DNA of 64,000 bases from Batrachochytrium dendrobatidis JAM81 (Eukaryota > Chytridiomycota > Chytridiomycetes > Rhizophydiales): contig NW_006281099.1 in the NCBI RefSeq assembly GCF_000203795.2, positions 236,690 to 300,689 on the forward strand. Reading direction: 5' to 3'. How positions within the stretch are numbered: the stretch's first letter is position 1; the number at the start of each line of letters is the position of its first letter. The translations under genes were made by a program, and so were the position numbers. Positions 36,164-52,236 of this stretch are shown one piece after another. The notes below the pieces were generated by a model. The model had not been told where the DNA came from and made no database searches. It saw only the letters and a list, made by a program, of their open reading frames with translations.

Positions 36164-38614
36164 ATGTCTTATGCGTACAATACAGAACCGCCGACCAAGG
36201 GAAAGGTATTTTAATGATCTTGTCATGTTGATACAAATGTAGTTGTATTATTACGGGGTTTTCAAATTCAGTTGCTGACTTTCAACATATATTACAGGTC
36301 ATTTTAAGAACCACTGTTGGAGAGCTGGAAATCGAGGTACATTGATGATCGGCAGCTCATGCCAGGTGTCGACAATCTACCACAAAAACAGCCCTAGATG
36401 TACTAATTGTTGGATTTTACATTGAGTAGCTTTGGCCAAAGGAAGCCCCAAAAGCATGCAGGAATTTTGTTCAGCTATGGTATCAAGTTTGCATATCAAA
36501 ACCTATAGATCTACATATATTTAGTTAGGTATTTCTATAATACCGACCTATTATATTTGACCACTAATATTTTAATCACTAATTTGATACTAGTCTTGAG
36601 GGATTTTATGACAATACTATCTTTCATCGAGTGGTGCCTGATTTCATTGCCCAAGGTGGCGATCCAACAGGAACTGGATTAGGCGGTGAATCCATTTATG
36701 GTGCTCCGGTAAACTAGATTAGATTTTCTAGGTTTTGAAATTGAAAAACAGACCATCAAGTCATTTACAATCTTGGTTTGAATTGCTTGTAGTTTGCAGA
36801 TGAGTATCATACACGACTGCGATTTACACATCGTGGATTGCTTGCAATGGTAAAGTAGCCCAGAACTAGGATTTGAAATGTGGCATGAATAGTATCATGT
36901 GTGACTTACTTTTATTGTTGCATCAAGTATTTAGGCGAATACTGGTCCAAACTCAAATACAAGCCAATTCTTTTTTACGCTTGGCAAAACCGAGGAGTTG
37001 AATCATAAAAACACTATTTTTGGAAAGGTAATAGTGCCTGATTGGGCCATGTCAGAGTGCTGTACTGATCGTGGAGTCTTATTTGCTAATCTGTCTGTCT
37101 TGTACTATACATATTACTTGTAGATTGTTGGTGATACAATATACAATATGCTTAAAATCGGTGAACTGGAAATTGGCGACGATGAGCGTCCAATCTATCC
37201 AGCAAAAATCATCAATTCACATGTTATGAGCAACCCATTCGACGATATTATTCCACGTGAAGTCGCTCAAAGCAAAACAACTTTAATTTCAAAAGAAGCC
37301 GCAAGACTGGCTAAAGAGCAGGAAGCTTCCAAACCAAAAGCGATCAAGTATGTAAAATAATGCATGGTTTTGATTTCAAAAGTGATGAATAATGAGTACT
37401 CTTTGAACTAAGAGTTTCAATTGCTGATATTTGTCGGGGTTTAAAAGAAATACGAGTTTGCTGTCTTTTGGTGACGACGAAGAAGAGTCTATAGGCCCCA
37501 TACGCACAAAACACAAAATTGTCAGCATGCATGACGCAATCGACAACGATCCAAGGCTGAGCAAGCAGAATGCAGTTTGCATTCCAAAAGATGAGGATGT
37601 TGATAGGAGTACACACGCATCTGAAAAGCAGGTTGAAAAGTCAAAAATCGTGACAAAAGAGCCTGAGCGACGTCGTCCTCCACCACAATCGGACTCGGAT
37701 GAGAGTGACGAGTTTTCATCTGACTCCACCAAATCGCAAAGCATCCTGTAAGTATACACAATCTGGTTTTCGCTTTTTTGATAAATAGTTGATCATTTAC
37801 TTTTGATATAACTGCAGATCTAAAAGACAGGAGGAGATTCGCAAAATTAGTGGTCAAATCAATTCTATTGGAAAGCAATATAAACAAACTGATTCAAAAA
37901 ACAAAAACGACAAATCCAAAAAAGTCACCACTACTACATTAGGCAAATCTGTCCCGTGTGTCAGTGATCTCCGTAAAGCATATCTTGCATCAGGTAAAGC
38001 TGTATCAGGAAAACGCAAACCCCAATCAACTTCCGACGCCTTGAGTCAGCTTGAGGCTTTTCAAAAGCGCCTTCGACAAGAATCAATTAAAAAGCGCAAC
38101 GAGCCATCCATATCAAAAACCGGTAGTAGTTTCACTGAATCAGAACAGAGGAATAAATTGTCCCGATCTGCAGATGATTGGCAATGTGACCTGCATTTCG
38201 TTACTGGATGTCAAAGTTGTCGTGACACACTTGATAATGATGATGATATGGATGATGCTGGTTGGATGACTTCAACATTGATATTCGCAAAGGATTTGGG
38301 CGGTGCCAATGTGTACGAACCAAAGTTGGACGACTATTCCGTGTTTGATCCACGACAAGAGTTGAGCACTGCTGCTTTTATTTCTATTATGAATGCTAAG
38401 ATTGAGTACTGTATTCTAATCTTTTTACATTGTTAGTCCAAGTCTAGGCGGAGGATCATCAGAAAAAAACAAGATGCTAAAAGATAGCAGATATAAAGGT
38501 AGTACCAGTAGATTTGACGCATTGCACCAAAGAAATGGATCAAGTAGTCGAAATAGCAACGAACATAAACTCGACAGAAGCAGCTCGAGAAAAGATCGTC
38601 GCGACAGATACTAG
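36164..38614 (+). CDS. CWC27: Spliceosomal cyclophilin CWC27
   Basis: Cyclophilin-type protein of the activated spliceosome. Start [14 protein letters not shown]. The cyclophilin domain reads [82 protein letters not shown] and [20 protein letters not shown]. Family Cwc27 proteins carry a Glu in place of the usual catalytic Trp; the matching site here ([11 protein letters not shown]) likewise lacks Trp. After the domain comes [13 protein letters not shown], a charged linker, and the C-terminal signature [26 protein letters not shown] stop at 38436 is reached unless a 31-nt intron (38406..38436) is removed. Splicing opens a further Ser/Arg/Lys-rich tail ending SRKDRRDRY at 38614, which suits the family. 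Confidence 0.9.
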
Positions 38615-38722
38615 ATCTCATGTTTTTCCTAAACAGAATAAACCGTGTTTTTCAAGTATATCAAAGACTACTCGAGCATATATTGTTTTTCCAGCAGCTT
38701 GTGAGAATAAACATAATTTATT

Positions 38723-41700
38723 TTAGTCAAAAAGCGACATTAAATCGTCCAGCTGCACTTTTTGCATTTCGGGTTGAGTGATGACACCTGCCAACTGTGC
38801 CTTTCGATGTTGTATTTCCAGCATCTTTTCTTCGACAGAGTTACGCATAATGTATCTGGTGACAGTCACTGGCTTGTTTTGTCCAATACGATGCACTCTG
38901 TCAATCGCCCTATAATTCAAATATGCGGTAGTGTTATACATTAGCAGCCTTGGTAAAATCACAGTAATTAAATAGTCAATTTTTGTATAATGGTAGCTTA
39001 CTGGAATTCGACACTCTCGTTCCACCATGGATCCAACATAAAAACACAGGATGCGACCGTCAAGTTAAGGCCTACACCAGTGGATCTCAATGTCGCCAAC
39101 AAAACTGTCACAGTATCATCTGTTTTGAATGTATGCAAAACTTTCTCACTATGCAGTGACAACCCACAAAATAGTTGGCATTCTATACAAGCAATAGAAC
39201 ATCTGCAGATTCAATTTTAAATACCATACCGATTTTTTTGCGATAATGAACCATCCATACGCACAAAATTGATGCCATGCTCCCTCATTGAAATTTCAAC
39301 CAAATCTAGCATACGTGTCCATTGGCTAAATACCACAGATTTGATCTTTGGATCGCTTTTCTGGAGAGTAAGCAGATCATTTGTCAGCGTATTCAGCTTT
39401 TTTGAAGGTATGGATTTGATGGACTGAAGTCGTATTGTACTACCAGCGTGTAATGGTGCATCTTTGGACGCAAATAGCCTAGGCGATGTTGCATTTGCAT
39501 TTTGTTGTGTTTCCAAGATTTTCATGAGTTCTGATTCTGCACATGATTGTCGACACATTGGACTATTATTCAAATGCAGACAAATATGGTATGCGTTTCA
39601 AATTGTTGAGATGGTCTACTTGCTAGTCAAAATGCATTGCAATTCGACTTACCATACAACTCCCTCTTCGCCTTTTGCTGATCGCTTCTCGATCATGTCT
39701 TCAACACAAGGCAGACATATGACATGCAAACAAGGTAAAACAACACTGCCTATATTCGTTTCAAAACAAATCTATGATCGTCGCCCAAGTTAGCTTTCAT
39801 CTATCAACACCTAGCCATAAACAATATACCCTTTACTTGGACCTACAGGACATTCTTGACTCGATGAATCAGCAATATCATCCGCTAGTTTTGAAAAAAA
39901 CTCGGCAGAGTTGTTTCCTCGAGTATACTTTTTGATCATTTCTTCAAGCGGAATACTCATGGAAGCAGTGTCTGCTTCGGTACACAGGCTTTTAGATTTG
40001 ATAAGCAATGTATGATCGCACATTTGTCTCATGCGAGATAGCAGCTGAAAGACATGCATGTAATCTGCCTTGCCAATGATTTTAAGCTCCATAAGTTTAT
40101 GTCTTGAATGCTACTCAAAGTATTGAAATTAGAATAATGACAAGCATTCATATCAATTCATGCCATCAAAGTGATCTCATTTATCAGGATAACACAAAAC
40201 GTAGTGGCTTACTTTGAGAAGACTGTCGTAGATTTCTAAACAAAAATAAATATATGTAAAAGATCAGTGATAGTATTATTATGATTCAAGAGCAATTTCA
40301 TTATACCTTGTTCATCCGGAGAAAAGTTTAAATATTTAATATCAATGGTTTTAGGTGGTAAACTAATAACTAAATTGCCATCTTGATTGCGCATATCCTT
40401 CATGCGTCTGTTTTAGCCGCGTTTAAATATAAAACAGAGGTAACCATCTATATGAGTTACAAAGAAAAGTGGTTTAAATCATGCAGTATGTCCAAAACAC
40501 TTGCCTAATAATTAAAGGTTCAAGAATTGTTTGAACGATTTCCAACGCAGATCTGTCACGCTTTTCAAACGGAATGGTGACAAACGAATGCCAAAAGCAG
40601 AATTGGCACCATGGCTCGACACGCAAAAAATGGATAAGAGAGTATATATCGCTATTCAAACAAACTGTCAATTGGAAATACTGTCAAGTTTAAAACCCAA
40701 TTCAACTCACTCTAGTTTGTTGACAATTGGAGTGCCAGTTATTGCCCATCTGTTTGTGGCAGAAAGAGCACAAACCATTTTAGAAGCCGCTGTAGATTTT
40801 TCTTTTATATAATGTGCTTCGTCTATTTGATAAAAACCGTGTCATATTAGTAGAGTTTAAAATCCATACTTTCAAACTACTTGCATATTGGTATTTACCC
40901 AAAACAACACGATGCCATTTGATTGCATACATGGGCGAGTTTTTCAAAAAATTCGAATAATCACTTTTAAGAGTTCCGTAGGTGGTAATAATGATGTCTG
41001 GCGAGGTTTTCTTTGCAAACATGCGTGTATCAACTCGCTCGCGTTCATTACCATAGTATACACCAACTCTAATAACGCCGGGCTCAAATGCTCGCTTTAT
41101 TTCGTCTCTCCATTGTGCAAGGAGATTTACTGGACAGACCACCAAGCTGTAAATCATCGCATATGTTAGTCAATACACCACACATACAACAATTCAAGAC
41201 AGTTGACTTGCGTGGCGTGGGAAAGCGGTTGTCCCATTGAAAACCTTTCGCTCTTGGTCAAATCCAGTCTGCTTGAGTGAATAAGAGCAAGCATCTCAAT
41301 TGTCTTGCCCAGTCCCATCTCGTCTACAAAATAAACTATTAGCATGCAATGACTAATTCAACAGAAATTGTATGTGCATGTTTTAAATCTTATAAATCAG
41401 TTGTATACCAGCTAAAATTCCACCAGTGCAATGCGTTTCTTTAGGAGTTTCAAGAGATAGTTCTCCTGAAAACCGATTATAGTAAAATGGAAATCCAGTT
41501 TTTGTTGAAAGCTAAGCCAAAACACAAGGCAGTCATTAAATTACCAAGAGTTTTGTAGTTGAATTACACATGATCAAATATAGATACCTCTGTCCACAAC
41601 GGAGAAATACCCATAGAATCCATGTCGTCTCTGTTTTCTTTGGCATACATGAATGCTAATGCAGTAGTTTGATAATCATGCAAATCAAGAGTCATTCCAG

Positions 41701-42986
41701 AACTAGGTTGCATCTGTCCAACAGCTTTTCCAAGAAGATTGGCGCGTTTATAAATCATGGCCAAATCACTACCACTCACTTCGGTGCTTTCGGCTGCCGG
41801 AAATGAATCTGATTCACTCGATTGAATTGAGTTTGACTCGTCTTGAGTAGAATTCCACACGGCAATGTCTATGCGCTTAAACATGAATGCTAAAGCCAGT
41901 TTACGCGAACGGACACGAGCTACAGCTTCAACCGTATCGCTTTCTACAGTATTCATCTGATGAGCAGTTGTAGCGGTGAATGCCTCTTGAATAAAATAGA
42001 CTTTGAGTGTCAAGATAATTTCATCCAAAATATGAATGCGATCATTGACCAACAAGACAGTTCCCTCAAACTTGCACTGGTTCAGGATTGGAAAGTATCA
42101 AGATATAGTATTAGAATTTGTTTTTGTTTTGCTTTTCAAGCAATTACTGGACAGCCCAGTCATGCACTCATCACGCACAGCTTACACTCACCAGTTTATG
42201 ATCCAAAAGTGTTTTAACCATAGAGGCACAATCGGTAGACAGTTTTCCAATCTCCAGGCCATCCAACCGATACAGCCTAACAATTGTATTTTCTTTTCCA
42301 GATCTGGCAGCATTAGAATGCAGAGGGTGTTTTTTGTACAAGTTTTTTGACTTTGTTGCTGATGAAAGCGGATTGAGCAAAGTAATGCGATCACCTGCTT
42401 TGATAATACCGGTTCCTTTACACATGGAAACGGCAATGGCGGTCATTTCTCCAATCAGTGCTGGAAATTGAATTTTATCGAGCCTTGATGATGGAGGATT
42501 CGTTTGGACATGAGGCATGTCCGAATGCGATTGACTGGTGGACGGCGTAGATATAGAAACATGACTAGCAGGAGAGTCTTGCTTGGAAAAAAACTGATGG
42601 AGTTTGTTTTTTTGGGGAGTTTTGAGTGGACTGTTGTGGTCATTAGAAATGGTACCGGACACTTGTTTCAAGAGTGTGTCTGACTTTATTTCATCATACA
42701 AGTGTGCATCAGAACCATTGGATTCTGCATGCTTCCGTTTTTTCTCATTAAATATTTCTATAGGCTCTGTAGATGATGCTGCATGAGAATCTTGATTAGG
42801 TTGAATGGTGGGTATATCAGTGGACAGCCAGGCAAATTCTTCTGGAGTGAGATTCAGAGCTTCGAGATCATGCATCTGCACTCGAGGCGTACAAGTAGAA
42901 TCAGATACTGCCAAATCCTGACTGGTTTCTACAGAAGAAACATGGCTATCATCAGTGGTAACAGCATCTATCAATGGTGCTGTCAT
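38723..42986 (-). CDS. RAD5: RAD5/HLTF-type SNF2 translocase and RING E3
   Basis: Template-switching repair factor that polyubiquitinates PCNA and remodels stalled forks. Order: disordered N-terminus, HIRAN domain ([31 protein letters not shown]), SNF2 N-lobe, RING, helicase C-lobe. The SNF2 lobe shows [47 protein letters not shown] and a DEAH box. The RING reads [37 protein letters not shown], splitting the helicase as in Rad5. The C-lobe reads [15 protein letters not shown] and [19 protein letters not shown] 42986 ([13 protein letters not shown]) is my start. The frame stays open upstream to 43100, but those codons lie in a TIR element that begins at 42997. Divergent from the uS12m gene. 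Confidence 0.93.
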
Positions 42987-42996
42987 TCTGGATTTA

Positions 42997-43355
42997 CAGT
43001 TGTATTCACGTAAAATGGAATACTTTTCTGCATTTGTCTTGCAGTCATCATCTATTTTGCTTTGAATAATCGAGTGTTGCATATTGGCTTTAACAGACAT
43101 TCAATCAAGCTAGTTTTAAATTGAGTTTGTTTCCATTGGAATAGTCATGCATTGTACAATCTCCAATTTGAACCCAGATTCATTCATTGCAATCCAGATA
43201 ATTGGGATTAATATTTCCAAACTTCACTTTGCTGTATCCTAAAATATCTTGGATACGCTCGCGCTCTAATCCAAGAAGCCAGTAGACTAATGGGTTCAGA
43301 TGGCACACTATATTTCAGTGAATTTGGAGTAAACTGTCATGAGATTGTAGATTCC
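42997..43355. mobile_element. TIR element copy h, right end missing
   Basis: The left end CAGTTGTATTCACGTAAAAT (42997..43016) is preceded by TA. The interior to about 43355 is collinear with the copy at 25442..25958 (AACCCAGATTCATTC, ACTTCACTTTGCTGTATCCT, CTTGGATACGCTC, AACTGTCATGAGATTG). No right end follows, so it is truncated near the uS12m promoter. It lies 10 bp from the RAD5 start codon. Confidence 0.7.
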
Positions 43356-43490
43356 GACTCTTGCTCAACATTCCGCTTGACATGAATCCGATCCATTCAA
43401 TTCCAACGTCAAGGCAAGCCAATCAAACAATGATCGAGCACGCTCAGTTTGCAATCACTTGCCGAGTTTTTGAACTGCACTTGCAAAATA
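43101..43490. other. Divergent spacer between RAD5 and uS12m
   Basis: Mostly the truncated TIR copy described at 42997..43355. The remaining 135 bp upstream of the uS12m ATG has no feature I can name. Confidence 0.5.
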
Positions 43491-44170
43491 ATGTTCAATC
43501 CATTCATAAGTGTGGTCAGACCTGCTCTGTCTGTGGGTTTATCCTATCGCATATTACAGCACAGACCCATTCAGACTACCATCCGATGTCTTTCTTTTTT
43601 GAAACCAGCTCGTCCAGCCCACCTTTCCATCACTCAAGTTTCAAAGATCATTCCTTCCTTTCCAATGCATTCCTTCACCAGCACTCTACCAACTGGACGC
43701 TCCATGTCTACCCTTAATCAAGTCATTAAAGGATGTCGTAAAAAAATTCTTAAAAAGTCTCGATCTCCTGCACTTGAGGGATGTCCACAAAAACGAGGTG
43801 TTTGTATCAAGGTGTACACTGTCAAACCCAAGAAACCAAATTCTGCTCAGCGTAAAGTGTGTAAAGTGAGACTTACTACTGGAAAAGAAGTGATTGCTTA
43901 TATTCCTGGTGAGGGCCACAATTTGCAAGAACATTCAGTAGTTTTGATCCAAGGTGGTCGTGTGTCGGATTGTCCTGGTGTGCGATACAAAGTCTGTCGT
44001 GGTGCCTTGGATTGTGCTGGCGTTGTTGGCAGAACTTCAAGTCGTTCTAGATATGGCACCAAGGTGAGTCAATGCCGTGTTGCATTCGATCTTTTTACTG
44101 TTGTTATTTTTTGCTTACCTACATTGCAATCGTTTTTTAATAGCGACCTGCCAAGGACGTTAAAAAATAA
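43491..44170 (+). CDS. MRPS12: Mitochondrial ribosomal protein uS12m
   Basis: Decoding-centre protein of the mitochondrial small subunit. Exon 1 is 43491..44063 and exon 2 (44144..44170) supplies the last residues RPAKDVKK, phase 0. A long basic presequence ([20 protein letters not shown] onward, about 80 residues) precedes the S12 core. The core reads [80 protein letters not shown] and [19 protein letters not shown]. The conserved PNSA and the loop around PGVRY are intact. ATG 43491 was chosen because it is the first ATG in frame and gives a typical targeting sequence. The stop is 66 bp from the end of the convergent cullin gene. Confidence 0.95.
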
Positions 44171-44236
44171 ACAGATTTCGTACTACAGTGCAATGTATAC
44201 TCCATTTATGATCGTGTTGATCAAACTGGGTTTATT

Positions 44237-47664
<3,428 letters not shown>

Positions 47665-48707
47665 CTATATATGGAGTTAGGTACTTGTATATATTTCCTA
47701 TGCATCAACTTTTGAGCAGAACTAGTTTTAAAAGTCATGACTGAAAACAATGAGGTTTGGTTACAAGTATCAAGTCCTTTTGAATACAACACATGCCTTG
47801 GGTCTGAGTGACATGTGTAGAAATAAACTCGAATATATAAACCTGATAGATTTAGTGGAAGTGAATTCGCATTTGAAATGGCAAACTGACTTTTACAGTC
47901 GCATTCACGTAAAATGAAACATTTGATTTCGCTTTGAAATCTGCAACAGTTGAACTCGACATTCTTGTTACAAACTGATTTTTAATACAGATCATCATGT
48001 GATGTTCACAATCAAACTATAGTTTTGGATTGATTGTCTATTCGACTTGATCACTTGGAACAAGTGTCGATATTCATCAGCTCGATATATTCCAGATCTG
48101 ACCTGACACTTGGTAATCCATGCATTTAAGCTTTCACTCTTGTCAGTTCGCATTTACAATATTTGTAATAATCACCTCGTACAACTGTATGACTTGACTG
48201 TACTTGCAATCAATTCACAGGCCATCAAAAGTCGATAGTACAGACTGGTATTCAACCATTGTGTGTTGCTTGATAGCGATCAACTCCAAACATATTGTGT
48301 GTTGTGAAAAACTCAAAAAACATCAACGAGTATGTTATGCGTTGCAGAGGTTTATATCAAATCGACATGTTGATGCTATCATGTCAAAGTTTTGATTAAG
48401 CGAGTACAAGAATATTTCAATATCTGGAATGTGCTCAACTAACTTTGCATTGATACACGCTATAGAAAACTAACAATACTGTCACCATCAAGATGGGTCA
48501 GAACAAAACTTGAGTTTGTTGTAGATTGAATGAGTGATATTGATGCACTGTATGGAATTTTACAGTCAATCGTTGGTCCAATTCAAAACATTAAATGAAA
48601 CTAAGAATTATAATGATATGCTATTGCATATAGCATTGTTCATTTGATCAAGCAATTGTCAAGATAATATGGAGTGTCAACTGGTATCAAAAAGCACATG
48701 ATTGTGA
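47665..48707. other. Spacer between cullin and ferrochelatase genes
   Basis: Contains the left end of a TIR copy (from 47896) and about 700 bp of AT-rich DNA. The 5' exon of the cullin gene should lie in its left part. No other gene is supported. Confidence 0.45.
47896..48130. mobile_element. TIR element copy i, only left end certain
   Basis: CAGTCGCATTCACGTAAAAT (47896..47915) preceded by TA is a clear terminus. The interior at about 47990..48065 (ATCATCATGTGAT..CAATCAAACTATAG..GATTGATTG) matches the copies at 15828 and 16523. I could not find the right end, so the stated end is only where similarity fades. Confidence 0.5.
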
Positions 48708-50184
48708 CTAGATCATGGATTTTTGACCTTCAAAAAAGCTTTTGGTTTTGCCACATGTAGCGTTAGAACAAGAAGGACATCTTAATAATAGCTGAGTGGA
48801 TATGGATGTGTGGCTTTTTAGATGAGTATTGACGAGATCAGCAAGTGCCTCGATAAATATTGCATTGTCATTTAGTGATTCTACACGACGGAAATCAATT
48901 CCCTTCTATAAACAGTACAAGCCAATAAATATGTTAGTCGAATGTAAAAGGCTAATTTAGTACACGACTTTGTAGTGTCACCTCTTTAGCGAGATGTCCA
49001 TATTCAATGTCTAATTCAAACAGTGTTTCGACGTGATCCGAGACGAATGCAATTGGGATTGCCAGCAAATGTTTGACACCTTGTTTCGCATAGCCCTCGA
49101 TAGCTTGGTCAGTTTTTGGACCAAGCCATTGAGAAGGACCAACTTGAGATTGCCATACCAACCGATATGGATTGGTGTTGCCAAGTCGATTCATGACTTG
49201 ATGAACCGTGGCAGCAACTTCAGCAGGATAAGGATCCCCACGATTTACTACCGACATGGGAAGTGAGTGTGCCGAAAAGAGAAGAACGACATTTTTACGA
49301 TCTGCTTCTGAATAGCCTGCAAGTGACTTTTCGATATTGCGTGCAAATGCCTAGAATAAAAAAGCAATCCATTAAATCTCAAATAATACGAATCAAGCTC
49401 TGAATAACATGCAATGCATTACATCAATAAGTTTGGCATGGGTTGGATAGCGATCAATAACACTCCACTTGATTTCGTTTTTGGGATCGATCGTTTGAAG
49501 AGAGCGCCATAGCTGATTGAGACTGCTTCCAGTAGTAGAGCAAGAATATTGGGGATAAAGAGTCAGAGCAACGGCTCTTTTGACACCAGCCTTCTTCATT
49601 TCTTCCAGGGCTTCTTCAGTAAGCGGTGAGGCATACCTGAATGCGACGAAGCTCTTGTGGGGAGCTAATCATGACACAATCCAAGAGTTAGTTTAAACCA
49701 ATCTAGAACATGGTTGTATGAGTAGCTTAATTAGCTACCAGTTTCCGGGGAGAGAGTGTCCATTAGTTTTTCTACAAGCTGGCCTTGACGCTCACTCCAC
49801 ATTCTGATGGGAGAACCACCGCCAATCTGGGCATACTAGAATATCGCAAGGAAATACGATGCTAATTAGATTGATGAACAAGACAGTCCATTGACATACA
49901 CGTACTTGATCTTTGATTTTCGGAGTACGACGCTTTGAAATAAAGGGAGCCAGCTGGGATTGAAATGGCAGAGGAATCAGATCCTTGTCAGAGAATAGTC
50001 TGAACAGAAAGGGTTCAACTTCTTGTAGAGTATGAGGTCCTCCCATGTTCATCAGTAACAAAGCAGTGGGCGGTTTCTTTACTGCAGTGGTGGATAAAGA
50101 AGCGATTGGTCGATAATGTGTCAAATTCATGACAGCACATGAACGCATGGCATGAATAGCATGAATGGCAGCAATCCGACTCAT
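48708..50184 (-). CDS. HEM15: Ferrochelatase, 2Fe-2S type
   Basis: Last enzyme of haem synthesis, inserting Fe2+ into protoporphyrin IX at the mitochondrial inner membrane. Start [20 protein letters not shown] is a presequence. Then [90 protein letters not shown] with the catalytic His, [13 protein letters not shown] and [17 protein letters not shown]. The C-terminus [17 protein letters not shown] has CX2CX4C, the ligand spacing of the animal and fission-yeast 2Fe-2S enzymes; the Cys in YSCSTTGSS is the fourth ligand. The C-terminal cluster is therefore expected to be present. The start is 96 bp from that of the divergent PDI gene. Confidence 0.97.
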
Positions 50185-50280
50185 TGTTGGTGTAAGAGTC
50201 GATGATTGTCATGAACTGTGAATACTCGGTCTACACGTGATTGTTGTCTGTTGCAAACCAACGAGTCGATCTGGCATTTC

Positions 50281-52236
50281 ATGCCATCGATGATGATGAA
50301 GTCAGTCGCTACTTTGGGCTGTTTACTCGCCTTTCTCGCTCATACTGTGTCTGCTGGTCTTTATACTGCCAAGGACAATGTCATTTCTGTCAATTCCAAC
50401 AACTTCAATTCGGTTGTCATGGACACTGAGGTATTCCTTCTTCCCAACCAATAGTTTCATACATCATCACTTATTTTATATATTATGTCATGGTCTTTAA
50501 TAGCATCCAGTCGCTGTTGAATTCTATGCTCCTTGGTAAGTTGATATTCATGTTTCAATCCACATTTCAAAACTAGATCTAAATGTCATCTAGGTAGACT
50601 GAACTTTTGTTATACTTGACAGGTGTGGACACTGCAAGCAACTGGTATATAGCTGGTTTGATTTGAATTCAACCTCATTTGATGCTCATGCAGTAATACT
50701 TTTGTTTATTGGAAAACTAGGCTCCCGAGTATGTCAAGGCTGCTACTAGTCTGCAAGGTCTAGCTAAGCTTGTTGCTGTTGATTGTGACGAGCAAAGCAA
50801 TCAGGCTCTTTGTGGTCGATTCGGTGTCAAAGGTAGACTATCCATGATTCATGTTGTAATGGTATTATTTTTGACTCGATATTTGTATTCGTGTAGGATT
50901 TCCTACCATCAAGGTTTTTTCTGGCGGCATCAAGGGAATGCCAGAAGGTATGCCATTGATTCATGTCCATCTATTATCCTTTTAGGTAAAACTGTATCGA
51001 GAAATATTAAATTTATATGACTGGAGTTAGATTACAATGGTGAACGAAAATCCAAGGCTATAGTAGATTATCTTATTTCAAAAATCACCCACAAGTACGT
51101 CAAACAGATTGGAATCATTGGCAAAAAAACTGTTTCTCTTGAAGATTTTGTCAAGGTACTTGGATCTATTTACAGTTTGGTGTTTCTATCTTGCATCTGC
51201 CTGTTTCATTAATAATACCGGGTTTCATTTTGAAATAGGAAAATGATATGCCTCGCATGGTCTTTGTTAATAAAAAAGATACTACCTCGCCACTGCTCAA
51301 GGCACTTTCTGTTGAATACAAGGACCGACTAACCGTTGGTGAAGTCAAGGGTGCTTATACCAAATTTGTTGAAAAGATTACCACCAAAATTCCTGGTGTA
51401 TTTATCTGGCCCAAAGACACTGGTATTACCGATACTCCTGTCGAGTACGAAGGTAAATATTCGATTGTATGTGTTTTTTGAATGATTGAATCTGGTTCGA
51501 CTTGGATAGTATTCAATTAAAATGCTCATTTTTACATGGCTTGCATATAGGCGAACTGAAGCAAAAACCACTCAAGGAGTTTTTGGAAAAATATGCACTT
51601 CCGCCTACCAAGTCCAAAAAACCAACCAAAGAGGAAAAAAAGCCTAAATTGGAAGAAAAGAAAAAGGATGATGCTTTCAAGAAACCACGTAAGTGTTTGA
51701 GCCTGAAAGCTGTTGTTTTTGCTCGAACCATTGCCTTTTAAATTGATTATAATGTCTTGACTGTATCAATAGTCGACCTTAATATTCCGGAACTCAAATC
51801 TCAAACCGATCTTGAAGAACTTTGTCTTGATCAAAGCGGTGTTTGTGTGATCTCTTTTATTGCCAATGACAAAGAATATCCAGAATTTGTTGCTGAGCAC
51901 TTGACCCACCTTAACATCATTCAGAATGTAAAGCAAACCATGCACAAGAAACCCCACAATCCGTTTACGTTTGTTCAGGTCAACCCACTTCAGCACGGAC
52001 TTCAGCTTGTCAAAGATTTCCAAGCCAGTGACATGTACCCATCTATACTAGCAGTCAATTTCAAGCGAAAGGCGTATGGACTTTTGAGAGCTGCATTTGA
52101 GGAGGAAAGCATTACCAAATTTTTGACTGATTTGATTAGCGGCAAAGGTAGTATTTCCAAATTTGATCTTGTGCCTACTTTGGACAAGGGCGACAAAGCC
52201 AAGGCTGATGCCCCAGTTCGTGATGGAGAGCTTTAA
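50281..52236 (+). CDS. Protein disulfide isomerase, P5/Mpd1-like
   Basis: ER thiol oxidoreductase. ATG 50281 gives a signal peptide (MPSMMMKSVATLGCLLAFLA then HTVSA). The first exons end at 50430 and 50535; the active site is assembled across two splices as EFYAPW|CGHCKQL|APEYVKAA. Then ALCGRFGVKGFPTIKVFSGG completes one catalytic thioredoxin domain with the cis-Pro. Two redox-inactive thioredoxin-like regions follow (IGIIGKKTVSLEDFVKENDM.., then DLNIPELKSQTDLEELCLDQ), separated by a Lys/Glu-rich linker. The layout matches the fungal P5/Mpd1 group, with one CGHC rather than two. The protein ends VRDGEL, not KDEL or HDEL. Whether DGEL serves as a retention signal is unknown. Confidence 0.87.

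Noticed and set aside
47685..47738. MTFKTSSAQKLMHRKYIQ as the cullin first exon
   Set aside because: It needs a 20-nt intron, shorter than any proven here; kept only as a low-confidence option in the cullin entry.
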